This document shows positions 34,403-43,626 of a stretch of 64,000 nt of DNA, piece after piece (within the stretch, counting starts at the first letter, position 1; every line of letters starts with the position of its first letter). The notes beneath the pieces are model-generated. The model made no database searches and was not told the origin of the DNA. It saw only the letters and a program-made list of their open reading frames with translations. This DNA is from Pelobacter seleniigenes DSM 18267. GTDB taxonomy: Bacteria; Desulfobacterota; Desulfuromonadia; Desulfuromonadales; Geopsychrobacteraceae. A program made the translations under genes and the position numbers. Where the stretch lies: NCBI RefSeq assembly GCF_000711225.1, contig NZ_JOMG01000002.1:322501-386500 (forward strand), written 5' to 3'.

Positions 34403-36286
34403 TTACTCTGTCACTGATTTGAGACAATATTCACTCAGATCAAGCGCAGGCAGGATGTTATCCGGCAGACTTTCGAAATAATCCAGCAGTGGGACATAGT
34501 AAAGGATGGAAGTATCCTCATACACGGTTGAGTCAGCTTCTCTCACGGTGGCAAAGGTCAGGTAGTTATCCTTGCCCTGCGCGGTGAACGAGTTGGTTGC
34601 CACGGTGTAAACGGTATCGGCGGCAATATCTGACCAGACCCCGCTGGTTCTGTCCTGAACTTCGACATTGGTGATGACATGGGTCTCGTCGCCGCTGAGA
34701 TTGACATCGTAGCGCAGCCCCGAAGCGTAGGGGAAGGCGCCGGTCGAACCGGAATTGAGCGAGTAGTAGGCACCTTCGTTCAACACCTTGACGATATCCG
34801 AGCCTTTCATCTTGATCATGACAACCGTATTGGAAAACGGTAGAACCTCGATCAGCTGCCCCAGGGTGATATCCCCTTCAAGCAGATTGGCCCTGACCCC
34901 ACCAGCGTTCTGAATCGCCACATCGATGGCAATGTTGGTTCTTTTGAAGGCATCGGCAACAACCTGCCCGGCATAACTTCCCGTCGGGGTTTCCCCGGCG
35001 GCAAACGCGGTGGGAATCCTGGTATTGCTCATCGTTTCAGAGACTGATCCCACCACCTCGGTCTGGGTGGCGATCATCTCATCCCGGTAAGGTTCAAGGA
35101 TGGCTTCGATGGTCGGATTGACATCCGCTACCCGCAAGATCGGCGACGCATCCACCGCGGTGAGAATTTCGCTTTTCACCGTATCAGACACCTCGACATA
35201 GGCGTTGTTGGCATCTTTTTGCTGAAAAGTATCGCCGATCGGAATAACGATATTACCGTTGATGTTTTCAACGATACCCTCTGCAGAAAAGGCGACATCG
35301 AGGATTCCGACGGCACGGGCATAGCTCCAGGCAGTCACAACATAGACCGGGTCCCCTTCAGGTCCGGTCACCAGCGTCGGATACGAACCTATCGTATCGA
35401 GTTCAGCAATGCCGTCATGGGTGTATCCTGCAAAGGGCCCGGTCTGGTCGTTGGCATAGACTCTGCTGAGACCGATCTGTTCAAGTTCGCTTTCATTGCC
35501 GATGAGGGAGTGAGTATCGCCGCCGACGATAATATCCAGACCGGGAACATTTTGAGCAAAAACGATATCGTTGTAATAGCCGACATGGCTGACCAGAACA
35601 ATCTTATTGACGCCCTGCGCTTCAAGCTCGGCGACAGCCTGGTTGGCAGCGGTGATCTCTTCGGTAAAGGTGACATCATCAGAGACCAGTGAAGAATTCT
35701 TGGTCTTCTCGACCTTCAGAACCCCGATGATACCGATCTTCTCGCCATCGATATTTTTGATGACATAAGGTTTTATGTCGTCTTTGACCGCATAGAGCGG
35801 GCTAGCCGGTTCAGGGGTCATATTTGAGGAAAGGATCGGAAAATTGGCCATGCCAATGAGCTCGGCAAGCCTGCCGTCGCCTTCATCGAATTCATGGTTG
35901 CCAAGCGTGTAACCATCCAGATGAAGCTCGTTGAAGATTTTGAAATCCGGCTCACCTTTAAACAAAGAGAAGTACAGTGTGCCGCTCAGTTCGCCGCTGT
36001 TGACAACGATACTGTGATCGTTGCGTTCTTCCTCAATAACGGTGGAGAGCCGCGAAAAGCCGCCCATATCCACCCGAGTCGCCACATTATTGATAGTCAG
36101 ATCGTAGCTTGAGCTGTCCAGGTATGAGTGATGGTCATTGGTGTGAATAACCCGCAGGTCAACGGCGTGGTGTGACTCATCATTATTATCATCATTGTTG
36201 TCACCACATCCGGCCAGGCCGGTCAACCCAACCAAAAGCAGTAAAGACAGAAGAAAACCTTTCCACTTTGAAAAATACATGTTCAT
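34403..36286 (-). CDS. 5'-nucleotidase / 2',3'-cyclic phosphodiesterase family lipoprotein
   Basis: The 627-residue exported protein has a lipoprotein signal (LLSLLLLVGLTGLAGC, lipobox LAGC) and an Asp/Asn-rich linker. The metallophosphatase domain (about 45-340) shows IHTNDHHSY, YTLGNHEFDEGDGR, VLVSHVGYYND and IIVGGDTHS. The C-terminal nucleotidase domain (about 390-600) has IAIQNAGGVRANLLEGDITLGQ-like and LPFSNTVVMIKMKG. The segment that normally reads DAGD or GGD is IVVNSGELSG, so the usual bridging aspartate position appears as glutamate. ATG 36286 follows GGAGGTAAA. It probably scavenges phosphate or nucleosides in the periplasm. Confidence 0.9.
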   Translation of the reverse strand: MNMYFSKWKGFLLSLLLLVGLTGLAGCGDNNDDNNDESHHAVDLRVIHTNDHHSYLDSSSYDLTINNVATRVDMGGFSRLSTVIEEERNDHSIVVNSGELSGTLYFSLFKGEPDFKIFNELHLDGYTLGNHEFDEGDGRLAELIGMANFPILSSNMTPEPASPLYAVKDDIKPYVIKNIDGEKIGIIGVLKVEKTKNSSLVSDDVTFTEEITAANQAVAELEAQGVNKIVLVSHVGYYNDIVFAQNVPGLDIIVGGDTHSLIGNESELEQIGLSRVYANDQTGPFAGYTHDGIAELDTIGSYPTLVTGPEGDPVYVVTAWSYARAVGILDVAFSAEGIVENINGNIVIPIGDTFQQKDANNAYVEVSDTVKSEILTAVDASPILRVADVNPTIEAILEPYRDEMIATQTEVVGSVSETMSNTRIPTAFAAGETPTGSYAGQVVADAFKRTNIAIDVAIQNAGGVRANLLEGDITLGQLIEVLPFSNTVVMIKMKGSDIVKVLNEGAYYSLNSGSTGAFPYASGLRYDVNLSGDETHVITNVEVQDRTSGVWSDIAADTVYTVATNSFTAQGKDNYLTFATVREADSTVYEDTSILYYVPLLDYFESLPDNILPALDLSEYCLKSVTE

Positions 36287-36925
36287 TTTACCTCCGAATA
36301 TTTCCAGTGACAAATAGCAACAGGTGATCAGTTAATTTTGGTCAATTTTTTTACCGTTCTTCAGGCCTTAAAATCACTGCCGTAAACGACCCCAAGGACA
36401 CGGGTTATCCAGGGGATAGGCTCAGCTATAAATTCATACGTGCCTCCTCTTCCAGCAAGTTGTCACAAAAGTCCACTCAGGAACTTTGACGCGCCCTGCC
36501 AGCTTTCCATTAGCGTGGAGCAGTCATTCTTTACTGTTCCATATTGAGCAAGCAGAACTCAGCAGAGGTTTCCGCATGGAGCAAAAAACGGGGAAAGAGA
36601 ATCAACATTGAGGATGCATTTCTGTAACATTCAGGTTAGTGACAGATTAGATAATGACTTTAATATGATGAAGAAGAGGGCGTGAAGCAGGCATGATTGC
36701 CAGCGGATAGGGAAGGAAGAAGTCACGGGATCACAGCTGCGGGGTTCTCAAAACCCAGCACGACCGCATCCCCGGCAGAAAGCTTGCGAGACCATAAGCC
36801 GGCCTTTTATCGAACAATCGTTATGTCGCTTTTACAAATTTCCGACTTGACAAGAGAGCCCCTCTTGGGGCGTGATTAGCACGTTTGAATCGAACCGGAA
36901 CCAACGAAATGAGAAGCGAACAATC
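36287..36925. other. Long intergenic region between nucleotidase and M23 peptidase genes
   Basis: About 640 bases without a convincing gene. The first half is AT-rich and should hold the nucleotidase promoter. The second half has several dyads: GGGTT-CTCAA-AACCC (about 36742-36757) enclosed by CAGCTG and CAGC, and CCGGC with GCCGG (about 36774-36805) followed by TTTTA. These could form a structured leader for the peptidase gene. I could not match them to a known riboswitch class; GEMM, ydaO and cobalamin cores are absent. Confidence 0.4.
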
Positions 36926-38272
36926 ATGAATGCCATCTGGAAACCGACCCTGGAACAACAACGAAAAAAACGCCGCAACCGCCAGCTTTTGTTCGCTGGA
37001 ATTCTGGTCAGCCTGGCGTTGACGGTTTATGCCTATATCCCCTCTTATCCCGAACCGGAAACCATTCCCACAGAACAGCCAGAAGTAGCGCAACAATTTG
37101 CGGCACAGCCGACGGAACCTGAACCGGACACTGCGGCACCGGCCCAGCCCGATAATATTCTGACCAAGGATATTACCGACGGGGACACCCTGAGTTCGAT
37201 TTTCGACGGGTTCGGCATCAATCAGACCACCATGTACCAGATCCTGGCCACGGACGAACCTTACCTGGCCCTCGACGTGCTGCGTCCGGGCAATAAGCTG
37301 ACTTTTACCCTGGACCAAACCACCCGCCAGCTGCTGACTATGGAGTTGTATATCCATCCCGGCAAGCAGGTCATTTATCAGCGGGTCGATGACGAGAATT
37401 TCGAATATCAAGAGATCAACCTGCCCGGGGTCTGGGAACAGGAATTGCTCAGCGGTGAAATCCAGGGCAGTTTTTATCTCTCCGCAATGGCGACCGGGCT
37501 GACCGAGAACGAAGCCGCCAACATTGCCGACATGTTTGAAAGCCGCCTGGATTTCTGTCGCGAAATCAGAGCCGGCGATCACTTTGAAGTCGTCCGCAGC
37601 CGCCAGTTCGTCAACGGTGAGTTCAGCGGCCAGAGCCAGATCCTGGGGGCACGAATCAGCGGTCGCAACTATCGTCACGATGCCTTCCTGTTTGATGACG
37701 GCAACTACTACGACCATGACGGGAAAAGTCTGGCGCGGGCTTTTCGACGCTACCCCTTTGCCGGTCATTATCCGGTCAGCTCATCGTTTAACCCCAGACG
37801 CCTGCATCCGGTCACGAACCGGATATCACCGCATAACGGCACCGACTTTGCCATGCCCATCGGCACCGCTGTCCTTGCCGCCGGTGACGGCGTGGTTACC
37901 CGGGTCAAGAATCACCCCTTTGCCGGGAAATATATTGAAATCCAGCATGGAGGGAATTATCAGACCCGCTATCTGCATTTAAGCCGGATCATGGTCAAAC
38001 GAGGCCAGCATGTAAAAAGAGGGCAACAGATCGCCCAGTCGGGCAACACCGGGCGATCGACCGGGCCCCACCTCCACTACGAGTTGCATGTCAAAGACCG
38101 GGTGGTTAATCCGCTCAGGGCCAAGATCCCCATGACCGCAGCGATCCCCAAAGCCAAACTGCCGCAATTCAGCGCCCGGGTTTCCGAGCTGACCGCGCTG
38201 ATGAACAGTCGGGATACTGAACATCAACAAATTGCCACCAGCCATTCCGAGTCCAACCACGAATCCATCTGA
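36926..38272 (+). CDS. M23 family metalloendopeptidase (MepM-like)
   Basis: This 448-residue envelope protein has one N-terminal membrane anchor (residues about 18-37, LLFAGILVSLALTVYAYI), a Pro/Glu/Thr-rich linker, an OapA/LysM-like region (DGDTLSSIFDGFGINQTTMYQIL), a second substrate-binding domain and the lysostaphin-like catalytic domain. Zinc ligands are in SPHNGTDFAMPIGT (HxxxD) and GPHLHYELHV (HxH). It should cut peptide cross-links in peptidoglycan, like E. coli MepM. ATG 36926 starts the basic segment before the anchor; its ribosome binding site is only a weak GAGAAG. Confidence 0.93.
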   Translation: MNAIWKPTLEQQRKKRRNRQLLFAGILVSLALTVYAYIPSYPEPETIPTEQPEVAQQFAAQPTEPEPDTAAPAQPDNILTKDITDGDTLSSIFDGFGINQTTMYQILATDEPYLALDVLRPGNKLTFTLDQTTRQLLTMELYIHPGKQVIYQRVDDENFEYQEINLPGVWEQELLSGEIQGSFYLSAMATGLTENEAANIADMFESRLDFCREIRAGDHFEVVRSRQFVNGEFSGQSQILGARISGRNYRHDAFLFDDGNYYDHDGKSLARAFRRYPFAGHYPVSSSFNPRRLHPVTNRISPHNGTDFAMPIGTAVLAAGDGVVTRVKNHPFAGKYIEIQHGGNYQTRYLHLSRIMVKRGQHVKRGQQIAQSGNTGRSTGPHLHYELHVKDRVVNPLRAKIPMTAAIPKAKLPQFSARVSELTALMNSRDTEHQQIATSHSESNHESI

Positions 38273-38339
38273 GCAGGGAAGCAGTCCGCCCCACCACCGG
38301 CCGTTCAGTCTCTGCCTGCTGACCGGTGCAACAATCTTC

Positions 38340-38367
38340 TTGTCGCCGGCAAAAAAAGTGCTATGAT
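38340..38367 (+). promoter_or_regulatory. Sigma-70 promoter before a candidate structured RNA
   Basis: TTGTCG (38340-38345), 16 bases including an A7 run, then TATGAT (38362-38367). Transcription would begin near 38373, more than 230 bases before the next start codon, leaving room for a non-coding RNA or long leader. Confidence 0.5.
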
Positions 38368-38369
38368 AC

Positions 38370-38545
38370 AGGGGTCTTGTAATAGCAGGCCGCTACCTGA
38401 GAGCAATGAATCTCCACGTTTCAGCCGTATGCGTTACTTGAGAACTTCAGTCCCATGGGCGGCTATGACAGCCGCCTTGCCAGATCCTGCCTTACTGCCG
38501 TAACGATTCGTCGTAGCGACGGGACAGCTGGTGGCCGATGACGTC
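38370..38545 (+). ncRNA. Candidate structured RNA or leader, about 175 nt
   Basis: Downstream of a good promoter, GGCCGCTACCT (38388-38398) pairs with AGCTGGTGGCC (38526-38536) with one mismatch and two G-U pairs, closing a long rod. Inside are the strong hairpin GGCGGCT-ATGAC-AGCCGCC and the dyad CGTCG-TAG-CGACG. Size and rod shape resemble 6S RNA, but I do not recognise its sequence signatures, and no clear terminator follows. It may instead be the leader of the small gene downstream. Confidence 0.3.
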
Positions 38546-38607
38546 CTCCACGGAATTCTCTTCTTTTGTGCTGTTGTTGTTTCAACAAAGAAAGGAGGAT
38601 GTCAACC

Positions 38608-39009
38608 ATGGCCCCAATCAAAAAACTCACCGCACCCCTCTGCCAGGAAATAGAAAGTCGCATCGCGGCCAGTCTCCAACCATTAGCCCAGGAATACGGC
38701 CTGACCTTCGAAATGCTGAAAGGCAATCTCTACCCTGACGGAACCACCTTCGGAGCCCGCTGTCAATTTGCGGTTCCGGAGCGGCAAGCCACCGCCGCCA
38801 GCCAGAAGGAGGAAGAGGACTTTCTCTGTTATGCCGAGAGCTTCGGCATGCGCGCCGAATGGCTTGGCAAGAGCTTTGAACGGGGTAATTTCAGCTACAA
38901 AGTGGTCGGCCTGAGAGTTGGCGCTCCGAAGGAATGCGCCATCCTGGAAAGAACGGACGGAGCCCGTAGTTATGAGAACGGCGCCCTGGTCGCAAAATAC
39001 CTGGCTTGA
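38608..39009 (+). CDS. Hypothetical protein, phage-like, 133 residues
   Basis: The protein begins MAPIKKLTAPLCQEIESRIA and continues with a region (QPLAQEYGLTFEMLKGNLYPDG), then FLCYAESFGMRAEWLGKSFERGNFSYKVVGLRVGAPKECAILERTDG. The ending, in which a substrate-like phrase FSYKVVGL precedes a charged tail, is familiar from small proteins of tailed phages and integrated elements, where function is unknown. No signal peptide or membrane segment. AAAGGAGG lies nine bases before ATG 38608; ATG 38599 is too close to it. No other phage genes are nearby, so it may be a domesticated remnant. Confidence 0.65.
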   Translation: MAPIKKLTAPLCQEIESRIAASLQPLAQEYGLTFEMLKGNLYPDGTTFGARCQFAVPERQATAASQKEEEDFLCYAESFGMRAEWLGKSFERGNFSYKVVGLRVGAPKECAILERTDGARSYENGALVAKYLA

Positions 39010-39107
39010 GTCGTCAGCAGGGTCCAGGCTGCCGGTCTCAGATCTTTATAACGCAGAAACAACCGCTTATATTCACTAATTAAAATCCTTCTTGGACAAA
39101 TTTCTAT

Positions 39108-39137
39108 TTGCAACCGGGCTCACGCCAAAGGTAAAAT
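39108..39137 (+). promoter_or_regulatory. Possible sigma-70 promoter for the aap operon
   Basis: TTGCAA (39108-39113), 18 bases, TAAAAT (39132-39137). Spacing is one base long and the -35 box has two mismatches, so this is tentative. It would give a leader of about 170 bases. Confidence 0.3.
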
Positions 39138-39313
39138 AGAACAAGGTTATTCTCAGTTATTCAAAGAATCAATATCAGTTACACTTGTTACACACGGATG
39201 ACTTTGCCCAGCAAAGAGTTCATCAAGCAACATGGTCTCGGTTTGTCCACCTGCTTTCAAGTGCGTTGCTCATGACGGGTTACGTACCGCGACAACAACT
39301 ACAAGGAGGTCAT

Positions 39314-40333
39314 ATGGCAAGTAAAAAAAGTTTTCTTCTGGTAATGGTTCTCAGCCTGTTCCTGGTCAGCACTGCCTATGCTGGAGCAGATCTTGATGCG
39401 GTCAAAAAGAAAGGCTTTATCCAGGCTGGTGTCAACGGCGGCGTGTTCGGCTTCGGCATGCCAGATTCAAAAGGTGTCTGGAGAGGACTGGATGTCGATA
39501 CGGCACGCGCCATTGCTGCAGCAATTTTCGGTGACGCAGACAAGGTGAAATTCACCCCCCTGACCGCGCAGCAACGTTTCACCGCTCTGCAGTCCGGTGA
39601 AATCGATGTCCTCACCCGGAACGCCACCCGGACCCTGACCCGCGAAACACAGCTCGGCTTGAACTTTGTTGCCGTCAACTACTATGACGGCCAGGGCTTC
39701 ATGGTCCCGAAAAATCTTGGTGTCAAAAGCGCCAAGGAACTTGACGGCGCAACGGTCTGTGTCCTGCCCGGGACCACCACGGAACAGAACGCTGCCGATT
39801 ACTTCCGCTCCAACAAAATGGCTTGGAAACCGGTCGTTATCGAATCAACCACCGAGCTGGCAAAAACCTTCTTCGCCGGCCGCTGCGACGTATTGACCTC
39901 GGATGCCTCCCAGCTGGCCGGGACCCGGGCCATCGCTCCGAACCCCAAAGATTACATCATCCTGCCGGAGATCATCTCCAAAGAGCCCCTGGCACCGGCG
40001 GTACGCCACGGTGATGACCAGTTCAGAGACGTGGTCGATTTCTCGGTACTGGCCATGATCAATGCCGAGGAACTGGGGATTACGTCACAAAACGTGGACG
40101 AAATGCTTAACAGCAAGGATCCGGCCGTTCAGCGCTTCCTCGGGGTGACCCCGGGTAACGGCGCCGCTCTGGGCCTGGATGAGAAGTGGGCCTACAATAT
40201 CGTCAAGCAGGTCGGTAACTATGGCGAAGTTTTTGAACGGAATGTCGGGGTCAATACCACTCTCGGTCTGGAGCGCGGACTGAACGCCCTGTGGACCAAC
40301 GGCGGCCTGATGTATTCACCCCCGTTTAAGTAA
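39314..40333 (+). CDS. aapJ: Amino-acid ABC transporter substrate-binding protein (AapJ type)
   Basis: This 339-residue periplasmic protein has a signal peptide (FLLVMVLSLFLVSTAYA) and then LDAVKKKGFIQAGVNGGVFGFGMPDSKGVWRG-type sequence of the general L-amino-acid binding protein AapJ/BztA. Family marks are VDTARAIAAAIFGDADKV, SGEIDVLTRNATRTLTRE and VCVLPGTTTEQN. The ligand class is likely acidic amino acids and their amides, or broad L-amino acids. ATG 39314 has a perfect AAGGAGGT. A hairpin separates it from the permease genes. Confidence 0.94.
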   Translation: MASKKSFLLVMVLSLFLVSTAYAGADLDAVKKKGFIQAGVNGGVFGFGMPDSKGVWRGLDVDTARAIAAAIFGDADKVKFTPLTAQQRFTALQSGEIDVLTRNATRTLTRETQLGLNFVAVNYYDGQGFMVPKNLGVKSAKELDGATVCVLPGTTTEQNAADYFRSNKMAWKPVVIESTTELAKTFFAGRCDVLTSDASQLAGTRAIAPNPKDYIILPEIISKEPLAPAVRHGDDQFRDVVDFSVLAMINAEELGITSQNVDEMLNSKDPAVQRFLGVTPGNGAALGLDEKWAYNIVKQVGNYGEVFERNVGVNTTLGLERGLNALWTNGGLMYSPPFK

Positions 40334-40357
40334 CCTGACTGTTTTTTAATTGTCAAC

Positions 40358-40384
40358 GCCGCTGAAACCTCGGGTTTCAGCGGC
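40358..40384 (+). other. Hairpin between aapJ and aapQ
   Basis: GCCGCTGAAACC pairs perfectly over 12 bases with GGTTTCAGCGGC around a three-base loop, 25 bases after the aapJ stop. The downstream sequence is CCCCCTCTATTT, so it is a weak terminator at best. It likely protects the 3' end of an abundant aapJ transcript. Confidence 0.7.
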
Positions 40385-40436
40385 ACCCCCTCTATTTACA
40401 TTTGTTTATTGTTATCTGTCATGCGGGGTATGCCAC

Positions 40437-41627
40437 TTGAAAAAAAAGCTCACAGCTGAACAATCGGGCAACGGCAAGGTTGCGTTCTGGCGCGACCCGG
40501 ACAAACGTGCTCTGTTTTTCCAGTTCATGGCGTTGTTGATCGTCGGCGGCGTCAGCTATTACCTGTTTGCGAATACCCAGGCCAACCTGGCTCGACAATC
40601 GATCGCCACCGGCTTCGGTTTTTTGGAAAAAGAGGCTTCCTTTGAAATTGCTGAGTCGATTATCCCCTACTCGGCTGCCGACACCTATGCCAGGGCGCTG
40701 CTGGTTGGTGCGCTCAACACCATCAAGGTCGCATTTGTCGGAATTGTTCTGACCACTATCCTCGGCACCATCATCGGGATTGCCCGGCTGTCCACCAATT
40801 GGCTGATTTCCAAACTGGCCGCCGGGTTCATCGAAGTCATGCAGAACATTCCAGTCCTGCTCCAGCTGTTTTTCTGGTATGCCCTGTTTTATGAAGCCTT
40901 TCCATCACCGCGCCAGGCGCTCCATCCTTTTGCCGGACTCTTCATCTGCAACCGTGGCTTGATTTTTGCGATTCCGCAAGCCCATGCCGCCTACCCGGCC
41001 ATGGGCGTGGCCTTGCTCGCGGTGGTCATCGGTGGCTGGTTTCTTAACAAATGGAGTCATAAACGCCTCGACCGGACCGGAGAAATGTTCCCTGCGTTCA
41101 GAGTGACCCTGGCCGCAGTCATCCTGCTCCCGCTGCTGGTTTGGCTCGCCTTCGGCGCGCCCACGGCCATGGACATGCCCCAGTTGCGCGGTTTCAATTT
41201 TACCGGCGGGTTGACCGTAAGCCCGGAGTTTACCGCCCTGCTGATGGGCCTGGTCCTGTATACCTCGGCCTTCGTGGCGGAAATCGTTCGCGCCGGCATC
41301 CAATCCATCGGTCGCGGCCAGATTGAAGCGGCCATGGCCATTGGCCTGCGCCCCGGCCGGGTTCTGCAGCTGGTGGTGCTGCCCCAGGCATTGCGCGTCA
41401 TCGTCCCGCCGTTGACCAGTCAGATGCTGAACCTGACCAAAAACAGCACCCTGGCCGTAGCCATCGGCTACGCTGACTTCGTGGCTGTCACCAACACCAC
41501 CATCAATCAGACCGGTCAGGCCATTGAGGGCGTTGCCCTGATCATGGTTGTTTATCTGTTCTTCAGCCTGTCCACATCCCTGTTCATGAACTGGTACAAC
41601 AAACGCACAGCGCTGGTGGAGAGATAA
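40437..41627 (+). CDS. aapQ: Amino-acid ABC transporter permease 1 (AapQ type)
   Basis: This roughly 396-residue inner-membrane protein has helices near the start (LFFQFMALLIVGGVSYYLF) and the long insertion typical of AapQ/BztB. The His/Glu-type permease core includes IEVMQNIPVLLQLFFWYALF and the EAA loop SIGRGQIEAAMAIGLRPGRVLQLVVLPQAL. The reading frame has no suitable ATG near its beginning; TTG 40437, before a lysine-rich stretch and eight bases after GGGG, is the most likely start, so expression may be low. It precedes the second permease gene by two bases. Confidence 0.9.
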   Translation: MKKKLTAEQSGNGKVAFWRDPDKRALFFQFMALLIVGGVSYYLFANTQANLARQSIATGFGFLEKEASFEIAESIIPYSAADTYARALLVGALNTIKVAFVGIVLTTILGTIIGIARLSTNWLISKLAAGFIEVMQNIPVLLQLFFWYALFYEAFPSPRQALHPFAGLFICNRGLIFAIPQAHAAYPAMGVALLAVVIGGWFLNKWSHKRLDRTGEMFPAFRVTLAAVILLPLLVWLAFGAPTAMDMPQLRGFNFTGGLTVSPEFTALLMGLVLYTSAFVAEIVRAGIQSIGRGQIEAAMAIGLRPGRVLQLVVLPQALRVIVPPLTSQMLNLTKNSTLAVAIGYADFVAVTNTTINQTGQAIEGVALIMVVYLFFSLSTSLFMNWYNKRTALVER

Positions 41628-41629
41628 TC

Positions 41630-42721
41630 ATGGCAACCCAAGCCCCAAGTAAAAGAGCCTATCTGAAACCGCCGGTCACCGAGGTCGGCGTCATCGGCTG
41701 GCTGCGCAGCAACCTTTTCAACACCTGGTACAACTCGCTGTTGACCATTCTGGTGATTGCCCTGCTGGCCTGGCTGCTGCCGCCGTTGATCCGCTGGGGG
41801 TTTATCGACAGCCTCTGGAACAGCTCGGCGGAAGCCTGCCGGGAGACGGACGGAGCCTGCTGGTCGGTCATTCCCAACAACATCCGCTTTATCATCTTCG
41901 GATTTTTCCCCTCAGGTCAGGAATGGCGACCGACACTGGCCATGGTTCTGCTCCTTGGCATGGTGATCTATTCCCGTGACCGCTCCCGCTGGAAACGCTC
42001 GCTGTTATTGCTGTGGGGGATCAACCTGGTCGTGATGGGCGTGCTCATGCATGGCGGGATTTTCGGTATGCCGAGTGTGGATACGGCCCAATGGAGCGGC
42101 TTGCCCCTGACCCTGATGCTGTCCTTCTTCGGCATGGTTGCGGCCTACCCCTTCGGTGTCCTGCTCGCTCTCGGTCGCCGTTCGGATCTGCCGGCCATCA
42201 AGACCCTCTGTGTCATTTATATCGAAATGATTCGCGGCGTGCCGCTGATCAGCCTGCTCTTCATGTCCTCGGTGATGTTTCCACTGTTCCTCCCCGAAGG
42301 GGTCACCATCGACAAAGTCCTGCGCGCGCAGATCGCCATTATCCTGTTTACCGCGGCCTACATTGCCGAGGTCGTGCGCGGCGGCCTGCAGGCCATTCCC
42401 AAAGGGCAATACGAAGCCGCCGATTCCCTCGGCCTGAATTACCGCCAGAGCATGCGGCTGATCATTCTGCCGCAGGCGCTGAAAATCGTAATCCCGCCGA
42501 CGGTGGGAATTCTGCTCTCTGCCTTTAAGGACACGTCCCTGGTGGTCATCATCGCCCTCTACGATGTTCTGAAGACAACCAAGGTGGCCTTGTCCAATCC
42601 GCTATGGACGGGTTATTCGACCGAAGCCTATATTTTTCTGGCCCTGCTGTATTTTGCTTTCTGCTATGCCATGTCAAGCTACAGCCGCAAACTGGAGAAA
42701 GAACTGCACACTGAACACTGA
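41630..42721 (+). CDS. aapM: Amino-acid ABC transporter permease 2 (AapM type)
   Basis: This 363-residue permease pairs with AapQ in the membrane. It has an N-terminal helix (SLLTILVIALLAWLLPPLI), an AapM-typical periplasmic segment with SSAEACRETDGACWSVI, then the core with IYIEMIRGVPLISLLFMSSVMFPLF-like sequence and the EAA loop AIPKGQYEAADSLGLNYRQSMRLIILPQAL. The ATG lies two bases after the aapQ stop. Its length and order fit the aapJQMP arrangement of alpha- and delta-proteobacteria. Confidence 0.93.
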   Translation: MATQAPSKRAYLKPPVTEVGVIGWLRSNLFNTWYNSLLTILVIALLAWLLPPLIRWGFIDSLWNSSAEACRETDGACWSVIPNNIRFIIFGFFPSGQEWRPTLAMVLLLGMVIYSRDRSRWKRSLLLLWGINLVVMGVLMHGGIFGMPSVDTAQWSGLPLTLMLSFFGMVAAYPFGVLLALGRRSDLPAIKTLCVIYIEMIRGVPLISLLFMSSVMFPLFLPEGVTIDKVLRAQIAIILFTAAYIAEVVRGGLQAIPKGQYEAADSLGLNYRQSMRLIILPQALKIVIPPTVGILLSAFKDTSLVVIIALYDVLKTTKVALSNPLWTGYSTEAYIFLALLYFAFCYAMSSYSRKLEKELHTEH

Positions 42722-42760
42722 GCTGCTGATTTTGGAATCTTACCTTCGAGCGAGACTGAT

Positions 42761-43531
42761 ATGACGACTTCACCTGCAGACCAAACACCCCTGGAGCAAG
42801 CCGGCCCGATTGTGGAAATCCGGGAAATGCATAAATGGTATGGGGATTTCCACGTCCTCAGCAATATCAATCTGACGGTTCAGTCGGGGGAACGGATCGT
42901 GATCTGCGGCCCGTCAGGCTCCGGCAAGTCGACCCTGATCCGCTGTATCAACAGGCTGGAAGAGCATCAGCGCGGGGAGATCATTGTCAACGGCATAGAG
43001 TTGACCAAGGACATCAAAAATATCGAAAAAATCCGCACGGAAGTGGGAATGGTGTTCCAGCACTTCAACCTCTTCCCACACCTGACCATCCTGGAAAATC
43101 TCACCCTGGGCCCGATCTGGGTGCGCAAGACCCCGAAGAAGGAAGCGGAGGAAATCGCGCTGCAATACCTGGACAAAGTGCATATCGCCGAGCAGGCTCT
43201 GAAATACCCGGGCCAGCTGTCAGGGGGGCAGCAGCAACGGGTCGCCATTGCCCGCAGCCTGTGCATGAATCCGAAGCTCATGCTGTTTGACGAGCCGACC
43301 TCGGCATTGGACCCGGAAATGATCAAGGAAGTGCTGGATGTCATGATCGATCTGGCCAAGGAAGGGATGACCATGATCGTGGTCACCCATGAAATGGGCT
43401 TTGCCAAGAGTGTTGCCGACCGGGTCATGTTCATGGATTACGGGGAGATTGTCGAACAGAACAAACCACAGGAATTCTTCGACAACCCGCAACATGAGCG
43501 CACCAAACTGTTCCTGAGCCAGATCCTTTAG
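42761..43531 (+). CDS. aapP: Amino-acid ABC transporter ATP-binding protein (AapP type)
   Basis: This 256-residue ATPase of the polar amino-acid family powers the AapQM permease. Walker A is GPSGSGKST, the Q-loop is [12 protein letters not shown], the signature is [15 protein letters not shown], Walker B is [14 protein letters not shown] and the H-loop is [19 protein letters not shown] 42761 starts 39 bases after aapM. It is the last gene of the operon. Confidence 0.95.
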   Translation: MTTSPADQTPLEQAGPIVEIREMHKWYGDFHVLSNINLTVQSGERIVICGPSGSGKSTLIRCINRLEEHQRGEIIVNGIELTKDIKNIEKIRTEVGMVFQHFNLFPHLTILENLTLGPIWVRKTPKKEAEEIALQYLDKVHIAEQALKYPGQLSGGQQQRVAIARSLCMNPKLMLFDEPTSALDPEMIKEVLDVMIDLAKEGMTMIVVTHEMGFAKSVADRVMFMDYGEIVEQNKPQEFFDNPQHERTKLFLSQIL

Positions 43532-43626
43532 CAGGCGAACAGCCCTCAACACGACGGGCACAGCGACAAAACCAGAGGAACGGCTCTCTGCCGTGGTGAC
43601 TTGGCAGGGCGGAAAAAACCAGCCGG

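Noticed and set aside
36640-36820. Possible c-di-GMP or c-di-AMP riboswitch before the M23 peptidase gene
   Set aside because: Peptidase genes often carry such switches, but the conserved aptamer cores of GEMM and ydaO types are not present.
39090-39110. Possible sigma-54 element before aapJ (TTGGAC ... TTTGC)
   Set aside because: The distance between GG and GC is 14 rather than 10 bases, which sigma-54 does not tolerate.
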